Positions 34,087-46,843 of a stretch of 64,000 nt of DNA are shown here, one piece after another. Positions within the stretch are counted from its first letter, which is position 1, and each line of letters begins with the position of its first letter. Origin of the DNA: Hofstenia miamia (Eukaryota; Xenacoelomorpha; Acoela); assembly GCA_004352715.1 (NCBI GenBank), contig SCFE01000058.1:358826-422825 (forward strand). Direction: 5' to 3'. Made by a program: the position numbers and the translations under genes. The notes beneath the pieces were generated by a model. It saw only the letters and a list, made by a program, of their open reading frames with translations, was not told where the DNA came from and did not search any database.

Positions 34087-34559
34087 ATATATATATATAT
34101 ATATATAACATGTATATTAAGGCATATAATGAATTAAATAATTGAAACAACTAATTATGTATAGAAAACTAGAGATCATGTCCATAGCTACTAAAGTTTA
34201 AAAATACCATAGCTCACCAAGGCATAAAGCTGGTATTTTTAAACTGATAATAACTCATTACCTGTAATAGATAGGGCATAGCAAATAAAGCAAATTTTGC
34301 AAAACTTCGAATTGCCTATAATTAGAAGTGTGTTTTGTTTCATGTGAAAAAATTGTGTGCCCCTGCTCGCCGGACCGCCTTTTGTCATTCTTCACCCGCT
34401 ACGGTCTCTGCCTGGTCTCCGCTTGCTCGTTCTCCACTATGTATGAAATCCACCCGTCAATTAACTATGGAAGAGTGACCTAATTTGAATCTGATTCCTA
34501 GCAAAGGCCTTAGAAACCAGCCCAAACTTTGAGGATGTAATATTGATAAAATGGGAAGG

Positions 34560-34740
34560 ATGGTTGTACTGAAGACAGCTCTGTTAGGAATCGCTAGAGT
34601 CCTGGGAAAAGCTCTCTCAGGTTCCCTAAGAACTGGTGAGTTCTCTCAGCTGAGATAGATGCGAGTTTCAAGTTGTGAGAAGGAACATGATAATAATAAT
34701 TATAAAATATTAATATTAATATTAATAGTAATAATACCAG
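34560..34740 (+). mobile_element. 3' end of REL-type LINE
   Basis: The + frame LKTALLGIARVLGKALS aligns with QKAALLGTARVLRKALR of the copy at 46492-46843. It is followed by GAACTGGTGAGTTC-like sequence and a TAA/TAT-rich tail, as in that copy. Confidence 0.6.
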
Positions 34741-35767
34741 TAAAAATAAAAATAACATTTCAATAACTTTATTTATCAATTCCATGTTCCCATGCTGCAT
34801 ACACCAACAAACCTGCAAAAAAAATTAATAATATAATTATTAATAATTATAAAAATCATTATGGTAATAAATTTCTAAAAACAATAAATTCAAAGTTACA
34901 ATTAAGAATTATCAAATAAAAGTTACATACTTTTTCTAGCTTAGCTCTCAACCTTCTTAACTTCTAAATAAAATGGATGTAAGTTTTGCAGTTATCAAAT
35001 TAAATTTCATACATCAAAATAGAATAATTCATCAAATTCAATAGATTTTATGTGCTATTTTCAATTACTATGTCATAAGTACTTACACAGAGTGTTGTGT
35101 TGCATTCGCTATCATCTCTAAATATTAAAGTAAATTTCATGAAAGAAAATATGTACATGTATGCATATAAGTGTTTGCATGATGAATTGAAAAAATCAAA
35201 TTTTCTTTAAATACATATAAGAAATTCGAAATTATTGAAAATGAATCTAAATATTTGTTATCACTTAGTCAGATATGTATGGTTTATACTGGTTCATCTA
35301 TTTGTAAAATTAGATTAAATTTATATGTAAAGTTCTACTTTAGGTCAGAAAAACTTTGTGAGATTATGCTAATATAAGTTTTTTTGCTAATATTAAATTC
35401 TTGTGCTTGTAAAACAATAATCCAAAAATAGTGAAATAATTTTTTTAACACAATACGTTAAAAAAACTATTCAGTATTGATTTGCAAACAAAAGTCTGAT
35501 TCTTGGGCAAATATTTTTTTCGGTTACAGTTATACTAAATACTTCTCTTACAACAACTTTATTACCACTTAACACAATTTGAAAATTTGAGCAAAGATGG
35601 AAATGTCTGCATTTCGTAAAGTGGACTACCAACTTTAGTGAAAAATAAAACTTAAAATTATATGAGTTAAGAGATTGTGACAACTTTTCTAGTTTACAGA
35701 CACTTATGATAATATACGCAATATGGGTATTTTTCAATTTATTTGAGAAAGTATTAAGGAAATATTG

Positions 35768-36190
35768 TAACATCCTCCACCTAGCTTGTTACGCCGTGTT
35801 TAATCACTGCTAAGGGATGCTTAGTAAACTGCGGGTGAGGTGTTACCCATTTGTTGATCCATCAAATTTCTCTTTCTTATTAACTAGTTACGTTAATTAA
35901 GTACTCAGGTAATAACCATCACTGTTTAGGTGACTGGGCAGTATGATGTTTCCTCTTCGGTTGTTCCATGGGCTCCTGCCCGANTATAAATATCCCTAAG
36001 TGTCGACTATCCAGTCGTTTCAGGCATTGATTATTTCTTACATGTGTTGATCGGTAGTCAGACTAGGCAAGAATCGAAAAACTCCTAACCGTAACATAGG
36101 TGCACTTTCGTGACTGGCACAAAGACCCTAGAATCGATCCCGTGATGGATTCCAGCCACTACTAAACACAACTTGCCTAGCTGCACATTT
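35768..36190. mobile_element. GC-richer unclassified repeat, possibly SINE or LTR
   Basis: Composition changes at about 35768 and 36190. The minus strand has GGGATCGATTCTAG, close to a Pol III B box, with TAGTGGCTGG some 25 bp upstream as a weak A box. The + strand starts TGTAACA, as many LTRs do. One N at 35984. Neither reading is secure. Confidence 0.3.
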
Positions 36191-37790
36191 AATTAAATAA
36201 TCAAACCAGATAAAGTAGAAATGAAAATTAAATAAACTCCGAAGAATTTATTGTTCATCAAAATTATGGTTGAATCAAAGCTATTTATAAAATTTCTACA
36301 AAAAGTACCTGCCGATTTTAAAATTCAAATGATTCGTCTGCCAATATGGCTGTTCATACGTAAGCGTTAGTTTGCTCAATTTAATTTGTCAATTACCTCT
36401 TGATCGGCTAACAAGTTTCTTATTTTGACCAATATTAAATCTTAGTTGCATTTTACAAAAATAAACTAAAGTTCATTAACTAAATTTTTTACAATTAATT
36501 TCAATTGATAATCATTCGACGTTATTCAGCTTTTAGTTGCCTTTTTTGGATGATGCTACAATATTTCTATCAAGAGCCGACAACTAATGCTTATTTTCTG
36601 TCAAGCCCATTTTAGAGCACAAAATCAAACAAAAAATGCACTTCAAGCTTTATTATAAAAAATTAATTACCTAAAAAGATTTTGCCACATAAATTCTTGT
36701 AAAAACACTCATATCAAAAAATTATAAATAATACTAATATGTGTCTATATTATAAACTTATCAATTTGCTGTCATTTCTTAATATCGTTTTTAGAGAACT
36801 GCTAATAACCCAATGAAGATATCTGCAGTTATTAAAAATTTATTAAAAAGCATTACTAAGAAATATTGGGCAAATTGACAACTTATTTTGCAATGTCTAA
36901 ATCATTTAAATTGGAATTCGCAAGAGACAGTTTCCAATTTTTTCAGAAATTAAATCGAAAAAGTTTCTAGTAGAAATTATTTTTAAAGTACAAACGTTTC
37001 AGCATAGAGCGAAGCAATCAATGCAAATGTAAGCAGAACGAAGAAGGAGCGCATCTTAATTATCAGTAAATGGCTTCGATTATATGATTATTATGAATGA
37101 TGCTCTTTTATTTTAAGCGCGTTGGCACAAATACTCTGCCAAGAATTAATTCATTATTTAGCAAAGAAGTTTCTACGTCAATTATGCTTTAAAAATTTAA
37201 GTACACATCATCAACTACTTTGATTTCAATTTCTTGTTTAAACGTGTTTATGTCATTAGTCAGTTTTGCTGCTAGTAAATGACTCAGCTCTTGCTGTAAA
37301 GTAATTAGATGGTGGTAATTACGAAATTTCATCATGTTTGCATTAAAACAATTAATCTCTCATCTATTTGCAAATAGCAAAATTGCATGAGTGAGCATTA
37401 TTCACAAAAACTGCTTAGATTGTCATCCGCCTTTTTGGATATAAAGTTCACAATGGGTGATTATTTTTTTAGCCTAAGACTTCGCAAATTGATCTCAAAA
37501 AATTTTGACCAAATGATAACTTGAAACGATTCAAGCTGAGCATGTATTTCCGAAAACCTGTCATAAAGCACTGCTTACATATGAAAAAAATATAATCTTA
37601 AGGTTTTCAAAATAAAAATTACCATCTTGTACTAAATGTTTTTGAAGTTGCAAAAGCTTCATTCATGAATGGCAACCATTTTTCAAAAAGTATGCAAGTT
37701 TCATAAATATATAAACGATTTAAACATTTTTTGACCTAAAGATGAAATATAATGAAATTTGCACCTATCAAAATATTTGAAATTTTCTTT
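36190..37790. other. Intergenic, no gene seen
   Basis: AT-rich with short frames only. Confidence 0.4.
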
Positions 37791-37797
37791 AGCTTAA

Positions 37798-38817
37798 CCC
37801 TTACTGGTACGGGCGTAACATTTTGTTACAAAAAGATATACTTTGGCTTCTGATTTGTGTACAATACGAAAAGCGAATTATTCCTGCAATGTATATTTAC
37901 AATACCTAATTATCTTCATTCATGATATGTTTTGAATTGAACTCCTCTTATTTTCCAATCAGGATTACTAAATATTCCTATAACGTACGGGTGTAACATT
38001 TTGTACCAATATTATATTTTGCGAAAGCAAAAAACATTTTTATTTGCCTCTCATATGTTTTAAGACTTAGCATTTGATGCAGACAGTGATACAATTGATA
38101 TCAGGGGCATACGCAGAATTTTCTTACGGGGGGACATCATCGTCATTACGCAATGTGAGGCGAAGCTCCCGCGAAAATTTTTGAAAATATTGAAAAAATA
38201 GACCCTAAAAATGCATTTTACTGTCCTAGATTTTAAATTTTTCAATTTTTTACGAAAAATTCTTTGATTTATCCAGTCAAAATCAAATTTGGAAACCTGT
38301 CGGGGGGACATTCCACCATGTCCCCCTGCGTACGCCACTGATTGATATTACATGTATCATATATAATGAACACATATAGCAACAATGAAGTATCAATACG
38401 TGACAATAAACACATTCTGTTCCCATTGTTGAAAATTCAATAGACACTGATATGAATGATTTTTTACCAAATTTATTTATTCATCAAATGAAGAAAACCT
38501 ATGTATTCCATCTGATACTAAACTTTTTGCAAAGCTCTTATGGCTTTCCAAATGTTCAACTTTGTTTTGCAGTTCATAAGATTTGATAATTACTGAAATA
38601 CCCAGAATGTCTCAAAAGTGAAAAAGTAGCAGCAGCTTGATCTGTTTGGTAGTCTTTCAATGAATGTATTAGCTTTTTTATTCACTCACTGTAGTTGAGC
38701 AGTTTTTGATACCACAAGAATTTTTTATATAAACTTCAATTACTGAATTCTACTTTATGTAACAAAATGTTCCACGGGTACTAAATAGGAACATGTAAAT
38801 GACCGTACCAATAAGGT
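37798..38817. mobile_element. piggyBac-like non-autonomous element
   Basis: Flanked by TTAA at 37794-37797 and 38818-38821. The ends CCCTTACTGGTACGGGCG and (inward) ACCTTATTGGTACGGTCA match at 14 of 18. The word CGGGCGTAACATTTTGTTAC or close variants occurs at about 37811, 37987 and inverted at 38760, as subterminal repeats. TTAA duplication and the CCCTT end are piggyBac hallmarks. Length is 1020 bp, 239 bp of it a nested MITE. No transposase remains. Confidence 0.75.
38102..38340. mobile_element. hAT-type MITE with 8-bp target duplication
   Basis: Perfect direct repeats ATTGATAT flank it at 38094-38101 and 38341-38348. Ends CAGGGGCATACGCAG and (inward) CAGTGGCGTACGCAG are inverted. The 239-bp body has no own gene. 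It sits inside the piggyBac element and so inserted later. Confidence 0.88.
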
Positions 38818-39223
38818 TTAAAGCCATATAAAACTTTTGCAAAGTGTTCACTTAAACAAAGCTGACAAAATGTTTTGAACAAAGAAAAACACTTTACTTT
38901 ATTGACTTTTACTTGCCCTATAAAATAATAAGTTTATGGCTGGAAGCTTGCCTACATTTTTAAAAGATTAGTTTAGAAAACCTTAAAATGCTGCAATAAT
39001 TTTGTTTCTCGTCCCTAATTTGATAGCAAAGCCAGAATTAATGAATGGTTATCTGAACTTCGTAGAGGTCGAACTTTTGGTCCAGAATGCCAATATAACT
39101 GTTGCTCAAATGGCGAGGAACATCGATGCTTAGGGCTGTAAAGGGGTCAAAATATTTTTTCCCAACCCAAAATGCAACTATTATATGTTGACTCAACCTA
39201 ACCCAAAGTGTATTGAGTACGTA

Positions 39224-41668
39224 GGGTAAAATCGGGTAAGAGTACGCACTTAAGAGTGAACGTCTTACAGATTTACTATTAACCATGACAACAAAGATTT
39301 ATTAACATATAATAACAAACAATTCCATAACGAACATTTGATGAATGATTAAGACCAATATAAGGAATAATAAAATTGATATAACAATACTAAAAAATTA
39401 ACAAAATGAGACGCAGGGTGTGTCCATGAGTACTCACGGATGGGTAAGTGTACGCAGTCTACTAGAGAGCTTTGAAAATTAACAGCAACTTGTTAACATT
39501 GTTCAACAGTAATTTAACACTTATAACAGCAAAAATCTCCTGAACCAGAGTAGTCTGTGCAATCCTCAGGCCACCATTCTTCACAGTAGTTGCACTGGAT
39601 CTAGTCCTCGGTAGGTGGATCAGTAAATAGGCCCCCGCACATTGGGAATCTATATTCCTTGGAAGGCACAACTGTTTCATGATTGTTAAGTGACTTTTTT
39701 GTAGATTATTTGGTAAAAGGTTTATCTTCCCATCTTTTTTTTTATATGGTGTAGATGTCATTATTTCAGACTTTTTGTTATTCTTTCTGCGTTTCTGGTC
39801 ATGTCTTGCTTTGGAAAGTGGGGGAATACTCTCAGCTCTAATTGTTGAAGCTTGATTCTCAGGTGTGGCGGTTGATGGAGTTTGTTCGTTTTCTGTGGAG
39901 GTTGGTTGATGTTGCCCGTTTTCTGTGCAGGTAGATGGATGCATGTTCTCTTTATCTGTCACCCAAGAAGGGGCAAACTCCTCTTCAGCAAATTTCTCCG
40001 GGTTGAAAGGATGTATACCACTAGACCGGAAAGCATTCTTGGCATTCTCAATAGTTGCTGTTAGCTTCGTATGCATTTCGAAATAGGGCGGCTACCTGTG
40101 AGTGTGTTATGACTACCAGGATGATGAAACATCCATTTGTCACACTCTGTTGCATACGACGTTTTTAGTGGATCAAAAAGCCCTTATCTAAGGGTTGTAA
40201 TTTATTACTCGCATGAGGAGGAAGAGATAATAATGTGATTTTATTTTCGTGACAAAAATCGATAGCCTGGAGACTACAATGGGAGACGTGATTGTCAAGA
40301 ATTAGTAGAGCTCGATCAGTGGTAGAAGACTTTACATGCTGCTGAAAGTCCTTTAGCCATTCAAGAAACAAATCTGTATTGATATATCCAGAGTCTGATA
40401 TCATTGGTAGAGTTCCCAAAGGGGCGTCATCATATAGGCCCATTCTCATACGTTTTCTGGGAAATATCATTGCAGGAGGTATGTATACCCCAGAAAAGCT
40501 ACAGCAACATACAACTGTAACTAATTGACCTCTTTCTGCTGATACAACTTTACCAACGAGTCGTTTTCCCACTTGTGCGAGTACTTTTGGTAGTTTGTTA
40601 GGCATAGTTGATATCCAGATTCGTCCATGTTAAATATTCTATGTGGAGGGAAGTTCTCTTCTTCGTAGCAATGTTTAACGTTTGAAAAGAATAGATTGAA
40701 CTGTGTTCTATTGAACCCCATTAAACGACCAACGCTGCATTTCTCTGGTTGTCGTAGGGTTAGATTTTGTCTATTACAAAAACCAATAACCCAATCTTTG
40801 CCAGCTGATTTCTTTTCACGATTGAAACTATGCTCTAATTTGTTTTTATCCGCGAAATCAAATGCGAGACGTTTAATATCTTTCATCGTCAAACCATAAA
40901 ACCTCTCATCAAATTTCTTGACAAGTTCTGCTAATTCTTTTTCCATGGCTGGGTTAAATGTTGGTTTAAATCTTCCAAGTGAAGAAGGGACAGTTCCTTA
41001 TAACATTCAAAAATAATGAATTGGTTAAACAATTTATATTTTATTAACATTGAAAGTTTATTGATATCAACATACAGCTTTTGGTCTCTTTAGATTCTTG
41101 GCTATTCCACGCTGACTCTCGCCGTCCTCTTTTCTCTTTATAGCTTCTAGCATCATCTTCTCTGCGAATACTTTTCTTTGGCTTGTTCTCTTGTAATTAC
41201 CCATCTAAATTGAGAAGTGACTTATTAAATACAAAAAAGGAATCCATGCCTAAGAGTACGCGCCCTGGGGGACAAGAGTACGCACTGCGTACTCTTGGAC
41301 ACAGACGGAGATTATATAAATGTAAAAGTTACGCCATCGATCACTTAGTTAATCACTTGACATCTTCCTACATAATTTCGAGCGATCAACAGTAAGCTTT
41401 GAGAATGCATGCTTGCACCAGACTTCTTGTTCAGTTGTGTACTGCCTTAAATTTCATGTCAACATAAATCTATAAAAAAAATCTTAAAAAACTTGTCTTA
41501 CCTCTCCAACGAACGCTATTGATAGATGAACCTTAACAAATGTCTGTTATGTCGTCCTTTCAGAGTGCTTTAAAATGCGCTGTAAACTACGACGTTATCT
41601 ATCGCCGTTACGATAAAACATGCATTAGTACTCTTAGCCGCATGCGTACTCTTACCCGACTTTTACCC
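39224..41668 (-). mobile_element. pogo/Tigger-like DNA transposon
   Basis: Terminal repeats of about 25 bp: GGGTAAAATCGGGTAAGAGT on the left and, inward, GGGTAAAAGTCGGGTAAGAG on the right, with TA on both sides (39222-39223 and 41669-41670). Length is 2445 bp. The minus strand carries a HTH_psq and DDE transposase broken by at least one frameshift. Confidence 0.85.
39462..41204 (-). pseudogene. pogo/Tigger transposase, broken
   Basis: Exon-like start 41204-41076 is MGNYKRTSQRKVFAEKMMLE followed by ESQRGIAKNLKRPKA, a Psq-type helix-turn-helix. After a gap that may be a short intron, GTVPSSLGRFKPTFN and MEKELAELVKKFDERFYGLT continue with the second DNA-binding domain. The DDE domain has FNMDESG (first Asp), a one-base shift near 40600, then LLILDNHVSH (second Asp) and LQPLDKGF (third Asp). 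A further break at about 40100 precedes a C-terminal part (40076-39462) with SSGIHPFNPEKF, typical of the family end, plus a Thr/Pro/Glu-rich tail. Confidence 0.85.
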
Positions 41669-42172
41669 TAATGCGCCTGACGCAACCCAAATATGACTCA
41701 ACTACACTCATGCCTAAGAGTACGCGCCCTGGGGGACAAGAGTACGCACTGCGTACTCTTGGACACAGACGGAGATTATATAAATGTAAAAGTTACGCCA
41801 TCGATCACTTAGTTAATCACTTGACATCTTCCTACATAATTTCGAGCGATCAACAGTAAGCTTTGAGAATGCATGCTTGCACCAGACTTCTTGTTCAGTT
41901 GTGTACTGCCTTAAATTTCATGTCAACATAAATCTATAAAAAAAATCTTAAAAAACTTGTCTTACCTCTCCAACGAACGCTATTGATAGATGAACCTTAA
42001 CAAATGTCTGTTATGTCGTCCTTTCAGAGTGCTTTAAAATGCGCTGTAAACTACGACGTTATCTATCGCCGTTACGATAAAACATGCATTAGTACTCTTA
42101 GCCGCATGCGTACTCTTACCCGACTTTTACCCTAATGCGCCTGACGCAACCCAAATATGACTCAACTACACT
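41245..42172. repeat. 464-bp tandem duplication of transposon end plus flank
   Basis: 41245-41708 and 41709-42172 appear identical by eye. Each unit holds the right 424 bp of the pogo element with its terminal repeat and then 40 bp of flanking DNA (from TAATGCGCCTGACGCAACCC). Confidence 0.9.
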
Positions 42173-42794
42173 TTCCATACTTCGACAGGTATTTTTACCT
42201 CATTGCAATGATTCATAAAAACGTTTGAAAAGAAACATATAAAATGTTATACACAATAAAATTAGATAACGAGTACCGGTGCTAAAATTGAAATGTTATA
42301 CTGAAATCTATAAAATTAACACTCACAATATATAAATCTCCTGCAAACAGGCATGCATAATTTCTTTCAATAACTCACATTACTTTAACCCAGCTAATTT
42401 TTATATGTTTTTTCTAAGACCAACCCAACGCAAAAATTTAGCAAGAAATATGACCCGACGCATTTTACAGCTTTGTCGTCCTGTTGTTAGATTTAATTGC
42501 GACTTCCGTACGTGAGGTTCGGAGACACTACAATTTCTTTAATAAATTGTGAAAAATCAGTTGTAGCTTTATGTTTCTATGCCAAATTGCAATTGTTTTT
42601 CAAATATACCTTAAGGACCTGTGATTCCTTGGAATTGGTATCAAATTTCGATTCTCGTTCATAATGAAATTAATATTTTAATTCCTAGCAATTTGCTCTC
42701 AAAAACAAAAAATTTAATATTATTTATTATAGATTTTTGCGTGATTTTGATTCAAACACATTAAGTATAAACATTTTTAACAGATTTGCTATTG

Positions 42795-43720
42795 TAGGGC
42801 CAGTGCCCGTGCCCGTGGCCGGCCCGTAGCCCGTACCCATAAAAATTGGCCCTTTGGTTTGTCCGTGCCCGTATCCTAAGATCGTTATGTCCGTAGCTAA
42901 AGTTTATTTAACTAAAACGGCTTGATGCAAACAGAAAACCTTCAACTGTACTATTAAAAAGGAATATACTTAAACTGTAATAACCATCAATGAAGTTATT
43001 ACAACAATAACAAATTAAATTTTTTGTTTGTATCACTGAGAAGTTCAATTTTACAACTATAATTTCATAATTAAGTCACGTTTTCAATAGATTAATCAAC
43101 AAGTATTTTCAATCATTGAGAAAGCGTGTTCAAATATCACAACTATAACAAAGCTAGGATATATATGGTTAAGGCATATAGCATATTTTGTCAAAGTTTT
43201 CCTTAGCGTATATTTCTGTGATAGCACGCATGTTCCATCGTATTTCACACCTGAATGCCAAATATTTCACTGAATTTTATTTGTTCCTGCACTACCTCGA
43301 AACTAAATTCTAAAAAATATTTGAGATTTTAAAACATATCTATTTCCTGCATTACAACTTAGTGTAGGAATTGTATTTCATTACGGTATCTCTCAGTTTT
43401 TAATGAAGCTATAATGCAACTGCAAGGATAGATGACAGTAGAATGGAATTTCTTAAAATTGATAAAGGCAATGAATTTTATGTGCAATATTTTGTGTACT
43501 GTGTTAATTTTTACTATAAATCTACATGAAGATTAGTGTTACCCGAAAAAATATACATAGATATATAGAACAGACCTATACATTAAACAAATGATTTTAA
43601 AAATTAAGATCCTCTAGGAACAATAACAAATTTTGATGCAGATCCCGTATGCCTGGCCCGTGCTCGTTGTATAGAAGCCCGTACTCGTACATCTTTGGCC
43701 GTGCCCGTTACGGGCCCTAC
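42795..43720. mobile_element. MITE with CCCGT-rich inverted ends
   Basis: Left GTAGGGCCAGTGCCCGTGCC and right (inward) GTAGGGCCCGTAACGGGCAC. Both subterminal zones repeat GCCCGT/CCCGTGC units, while the 700-bp core is AT-rich and non-coding. Target duplication not clear. Confidence 0.65.
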
Positions 43721-44119
43721 CCCAGCAGATTTATATTAACGAATTTTTAAATTCTAACTATAACAATGTTATGCCCAGGCAACTTCATTCTTAATTTGTT
43801 GTGATTTGATTAAGTTTCTTGTAGTTTTTTGAAAATAAATATCATTAAGCTTTCTAAACGTATATAAGTGTATATAATTGCAAATAATCCAAACTTGCAA
43901 CATGGTAATTAGGCATCCGAATATTGATATTCACTCTTTTTTAACCAAATTTGTGGAATTTGATGTAATGCTAAATCAAGAATGACGAATAAAAAAGTCA
44001 AAAATTTTTATGACTACATTTCAATGCTTGTCTACTTGAAATTCGTTTTTTGAACATTGGAATTTCAAATTTTAATATCGAAAAATAAATTTATATGCAG
44101 CATAAATGCATGATTTTTC

Positions 44120-46200
44120 TATCATTTAGCTTTAACTTTTAGTAATCGAACTGTAAAGCGTGTGGCACATTTTGAAAAGGGTATTTCTTTATGTAGAACA
44201 TATTCATAATTGTTCCCAATCTTTCTGTCAATTATTTGAAATTTTTCTTTAAATTCCATGCTTAAAATTTTATTAGTTCGATTTTTGCATATTTTAATTC
44301 TTGCTAATAATTTCAATGGCTTTCTCAAACGTTATATTTGTTGTTGAGTGATATAACATACAAATACCTTCGCAACACATAAATATATTGCAAATATGTG
44401 CGCTTAAAAAATATTAACTTCTTGTCTTCCTTTAAAATTTCAAAATGAAACATATTTTCCTTAACCTTAAATCAACACATTTAAGAATACTATTAGCATG
44501 TGTGTTCCAAGTGAGGTCATCATCAGTGTATACCCAGGAATATGAATAATTTGGATTTTTTCAACTTAAATACTGCTGACTACGCGCATACGTTTTTTGA
44601 AATGAATTTCATTGTGCTTCTTGGATTTTAAGCCAATAATGTTTAAATTGTTCTCAATAGAATCATCTGTTTTCTTGTTAATTATATTTTACTTAATCCA
44701 ACATTTTCTTCATCGCTATTTTTATTAATTAGAATTAATTGCATGCATATCATCAGAACGTATTGCTATGTCAACTTTAGATCTTGATACGCTAAGCTTC
44801 TCCATAGATATGATATTTGTTTGATTGATGAATATGAACCCGCTTAAAGACGCGCTTGTGGAACGTCTGTGCAACCGTTTTCATTTATTACATAAACAGG
44901 TCTTTATCATATTTTATGTCCGGTCTCCAATTTATTTCTTTAATCCATTTTGCTAGCCATGTAGATCTTCTAGATAATTGATTCCCCAATTTATGCGATA
45001 AGATGGTACTGAAAGCACTTTTGTAATCGAAATATGTTACTCGAACTTGCGATTTTAAGTGGGAATTTAATATTCTGTATAAATGGTGTATTATGTACAA
45101 GAACTCGTCTGCTGTCTATATACAAATTGGAAGTCATTAAATGTATATAGTGCTCGTTCACAGAATTTTAAATCTGAAGAGAATCTTTGTAAAAGATTTC
45201 GAAGAATGCTATCATAACTCTTATTAGCTTTCTACTTCTCTTTTAAGAGAACATCAAGAAATTTGTCTTTAGTCTTCTTTATTTTGTATTCAAATCTAGA
45301 GTAATAATTTTTGGGAAATATTTTCATTAGTTCTTGATTCTTGAGCATTTTTGTTGCTTAGTTGAATTGATTAGCTGTATAATTGATTCATAATGAAAAT
45401 ACCCTTATTCCAGAATAATTGCTGTATTGGTTTTCACATCACGTAAAAAATATGAAATGGCTTGAGTACTCTAGTTAATTTGTTCGGATTTTTTTCCAAG
45501 AAGTTGGCAATATCTTTTTGTATTCTTTTGGTATACACTTTGGCAAAAAAATGCATCTTGTTATATACTTTTTGGCAAAATAATGTATCTATCATTTGGA
45601 CTAAAATATTTTTTGTTTTCAAGCAGTTTGATTATTTATAACCAAACGTATTAATCCCAATTATCGGTTAACACTGAACTTTAAACAGCCGCTTGCTTAT
45701 GATAAATCTGGCTAATCTAAAATTAGTTTACAATTTAAAAACTAAGCACGTTTTTTGAAATTTTATATTCTATATTTTCCAAATTTAGACTTTCATTTGA
45801 GCCTGCACTTTTAAAGGTCTATGAAAGGCCCACTTTCCATTAACATATGTCATCAAACCACCTCCAATTTATTATCAAAGTTTTCTAGTTCTCTATAAAT
45901 AAAAACCGCCTGATTCTACCAAAGTGGTTGGAGTTTCTATAGTTAATTTTTTTCTTGTAAAAATAAGTTATTAACATAAATATAACGAAGAAAATCATTT
46001 ATGGGATACTCTTCGCGAATTATTTATAATTTCTATTCACTTATCCTTCTGTTTCACATGAAGCTTGACGTAATAATCTGTAATATTGTTTTGCTGTATA
46101 TTTGCTCTTCATATTGAGTTGTTCTTCTTTCTTAAAGCTTGAGTTTCTCATTCTTTTTCTAGTTTGCTTAGCCCTTCTGAAAAATAAATTTTCGTAGTGA
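44120..46200 (-). pseudogene. Decayed LINE on minus strand
   Basis: Scattered frames run in order on the minus strand. A linker-like RRAKQTRKRMRNSSFKKEEQ lies at about 46150, SYDSILRNLLQRFSSDLKF and FQFVYRQQ at about 45200, VRVTYFDYKSAFSTILSHKL (palm motif A) at about 45040, and FTVRLLKVKAK near 44130. Many stops and shifts. Confidence 0.5.
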
Positions 46201-46419
46201 TTAAATGGATAACGGTCATTTAAAATTGATGCATTTCTAAAATAACCTTAGATTGTATAGGGTCTTTAAAAAGTACAAACAAACACGTGTCTTATTTTGC
46301 ACATCAATAATTTTAAATTCTTTGAAATAATCATTTAAGCTTAAAATGTCTTACAACAATAACTGTAAAATTTGCAAGTTCCTTTATTATTTAACAAATG
46401 CTTGCAATAGTCTTAAAAC

Positions 46420-46843
46420 AAAATTATTATTATTATTATTATCTCTTACTTCACACAGCTTCATGCTGGTATTCCTCTCAGTTCGGGGAACTCACCAGTT
46501 CCCAGGGAGTCTGAGAGCTTTCCTCAGGACTCTAGCTGTTCCTAACAATGCTGCCTTCTGTGCTACTGCTCCTCCCCACTTTGGTACTCCCAGCTCCTCC
46601 AAGTATCTCTTATGCTTCTTACTCTCTGCTCCTAGTGCTACTACAACTACTGGGACCACTTCAACTTTCTTTAACTTCCACAGCCTTTCTATTTCCTCTG
46701 CCAACTCTCTGTACTTGTCAATCTTCTCTTTCTCCTTGCTTTCTACATTCCTGTCCTTTGGTACTGCTATGTCTATCACTGTTCCTAATCTTTTCTCTTT
46801 GTCTACCACTACTATGTCTGGCCTCCGTGCTTCTATCACTTTG
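46420..46843 (-). pseudogene. REL-type LINE: restriction-like endonuclease and 3' tail, truncated by gap
   Basis: 115 codons on the minus strand: EARRPDIVVVDKEKRLGTVI, DIAVPKDRNVESKEKEKIDK, YRELAEEIERLWKLKKVEVV and VAQKAALLGTARVLRKALRL, ending at TGA/TAG. R-P-D, D-K, D-I-A-V-P and the K-Y-x-x-L-x-x-E block match the PD-(D/E)xK endonuclease at the C-terminus of R4/NeSL-like elements. A (TAA)n tail follows at 46425-46441. The 5' part is lost in the N gap. Codons are GC-richer than the surroundings, so it is fairly recent. Confidence 0.8.

Noticed and set aside
32858-34150. 430-codon minus frame
   Set aside because: Mostly N plus a TA array and an AAT repeat; only the GC-rich end at 32.9-33.04 kb is real sequence.
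41245-41395. 49-codon ATG frame repeated at 41709-41859
   Set aside because: It lies in the duplicated 5' non-coding end of the pogo element and is repeated only because the DNA is.
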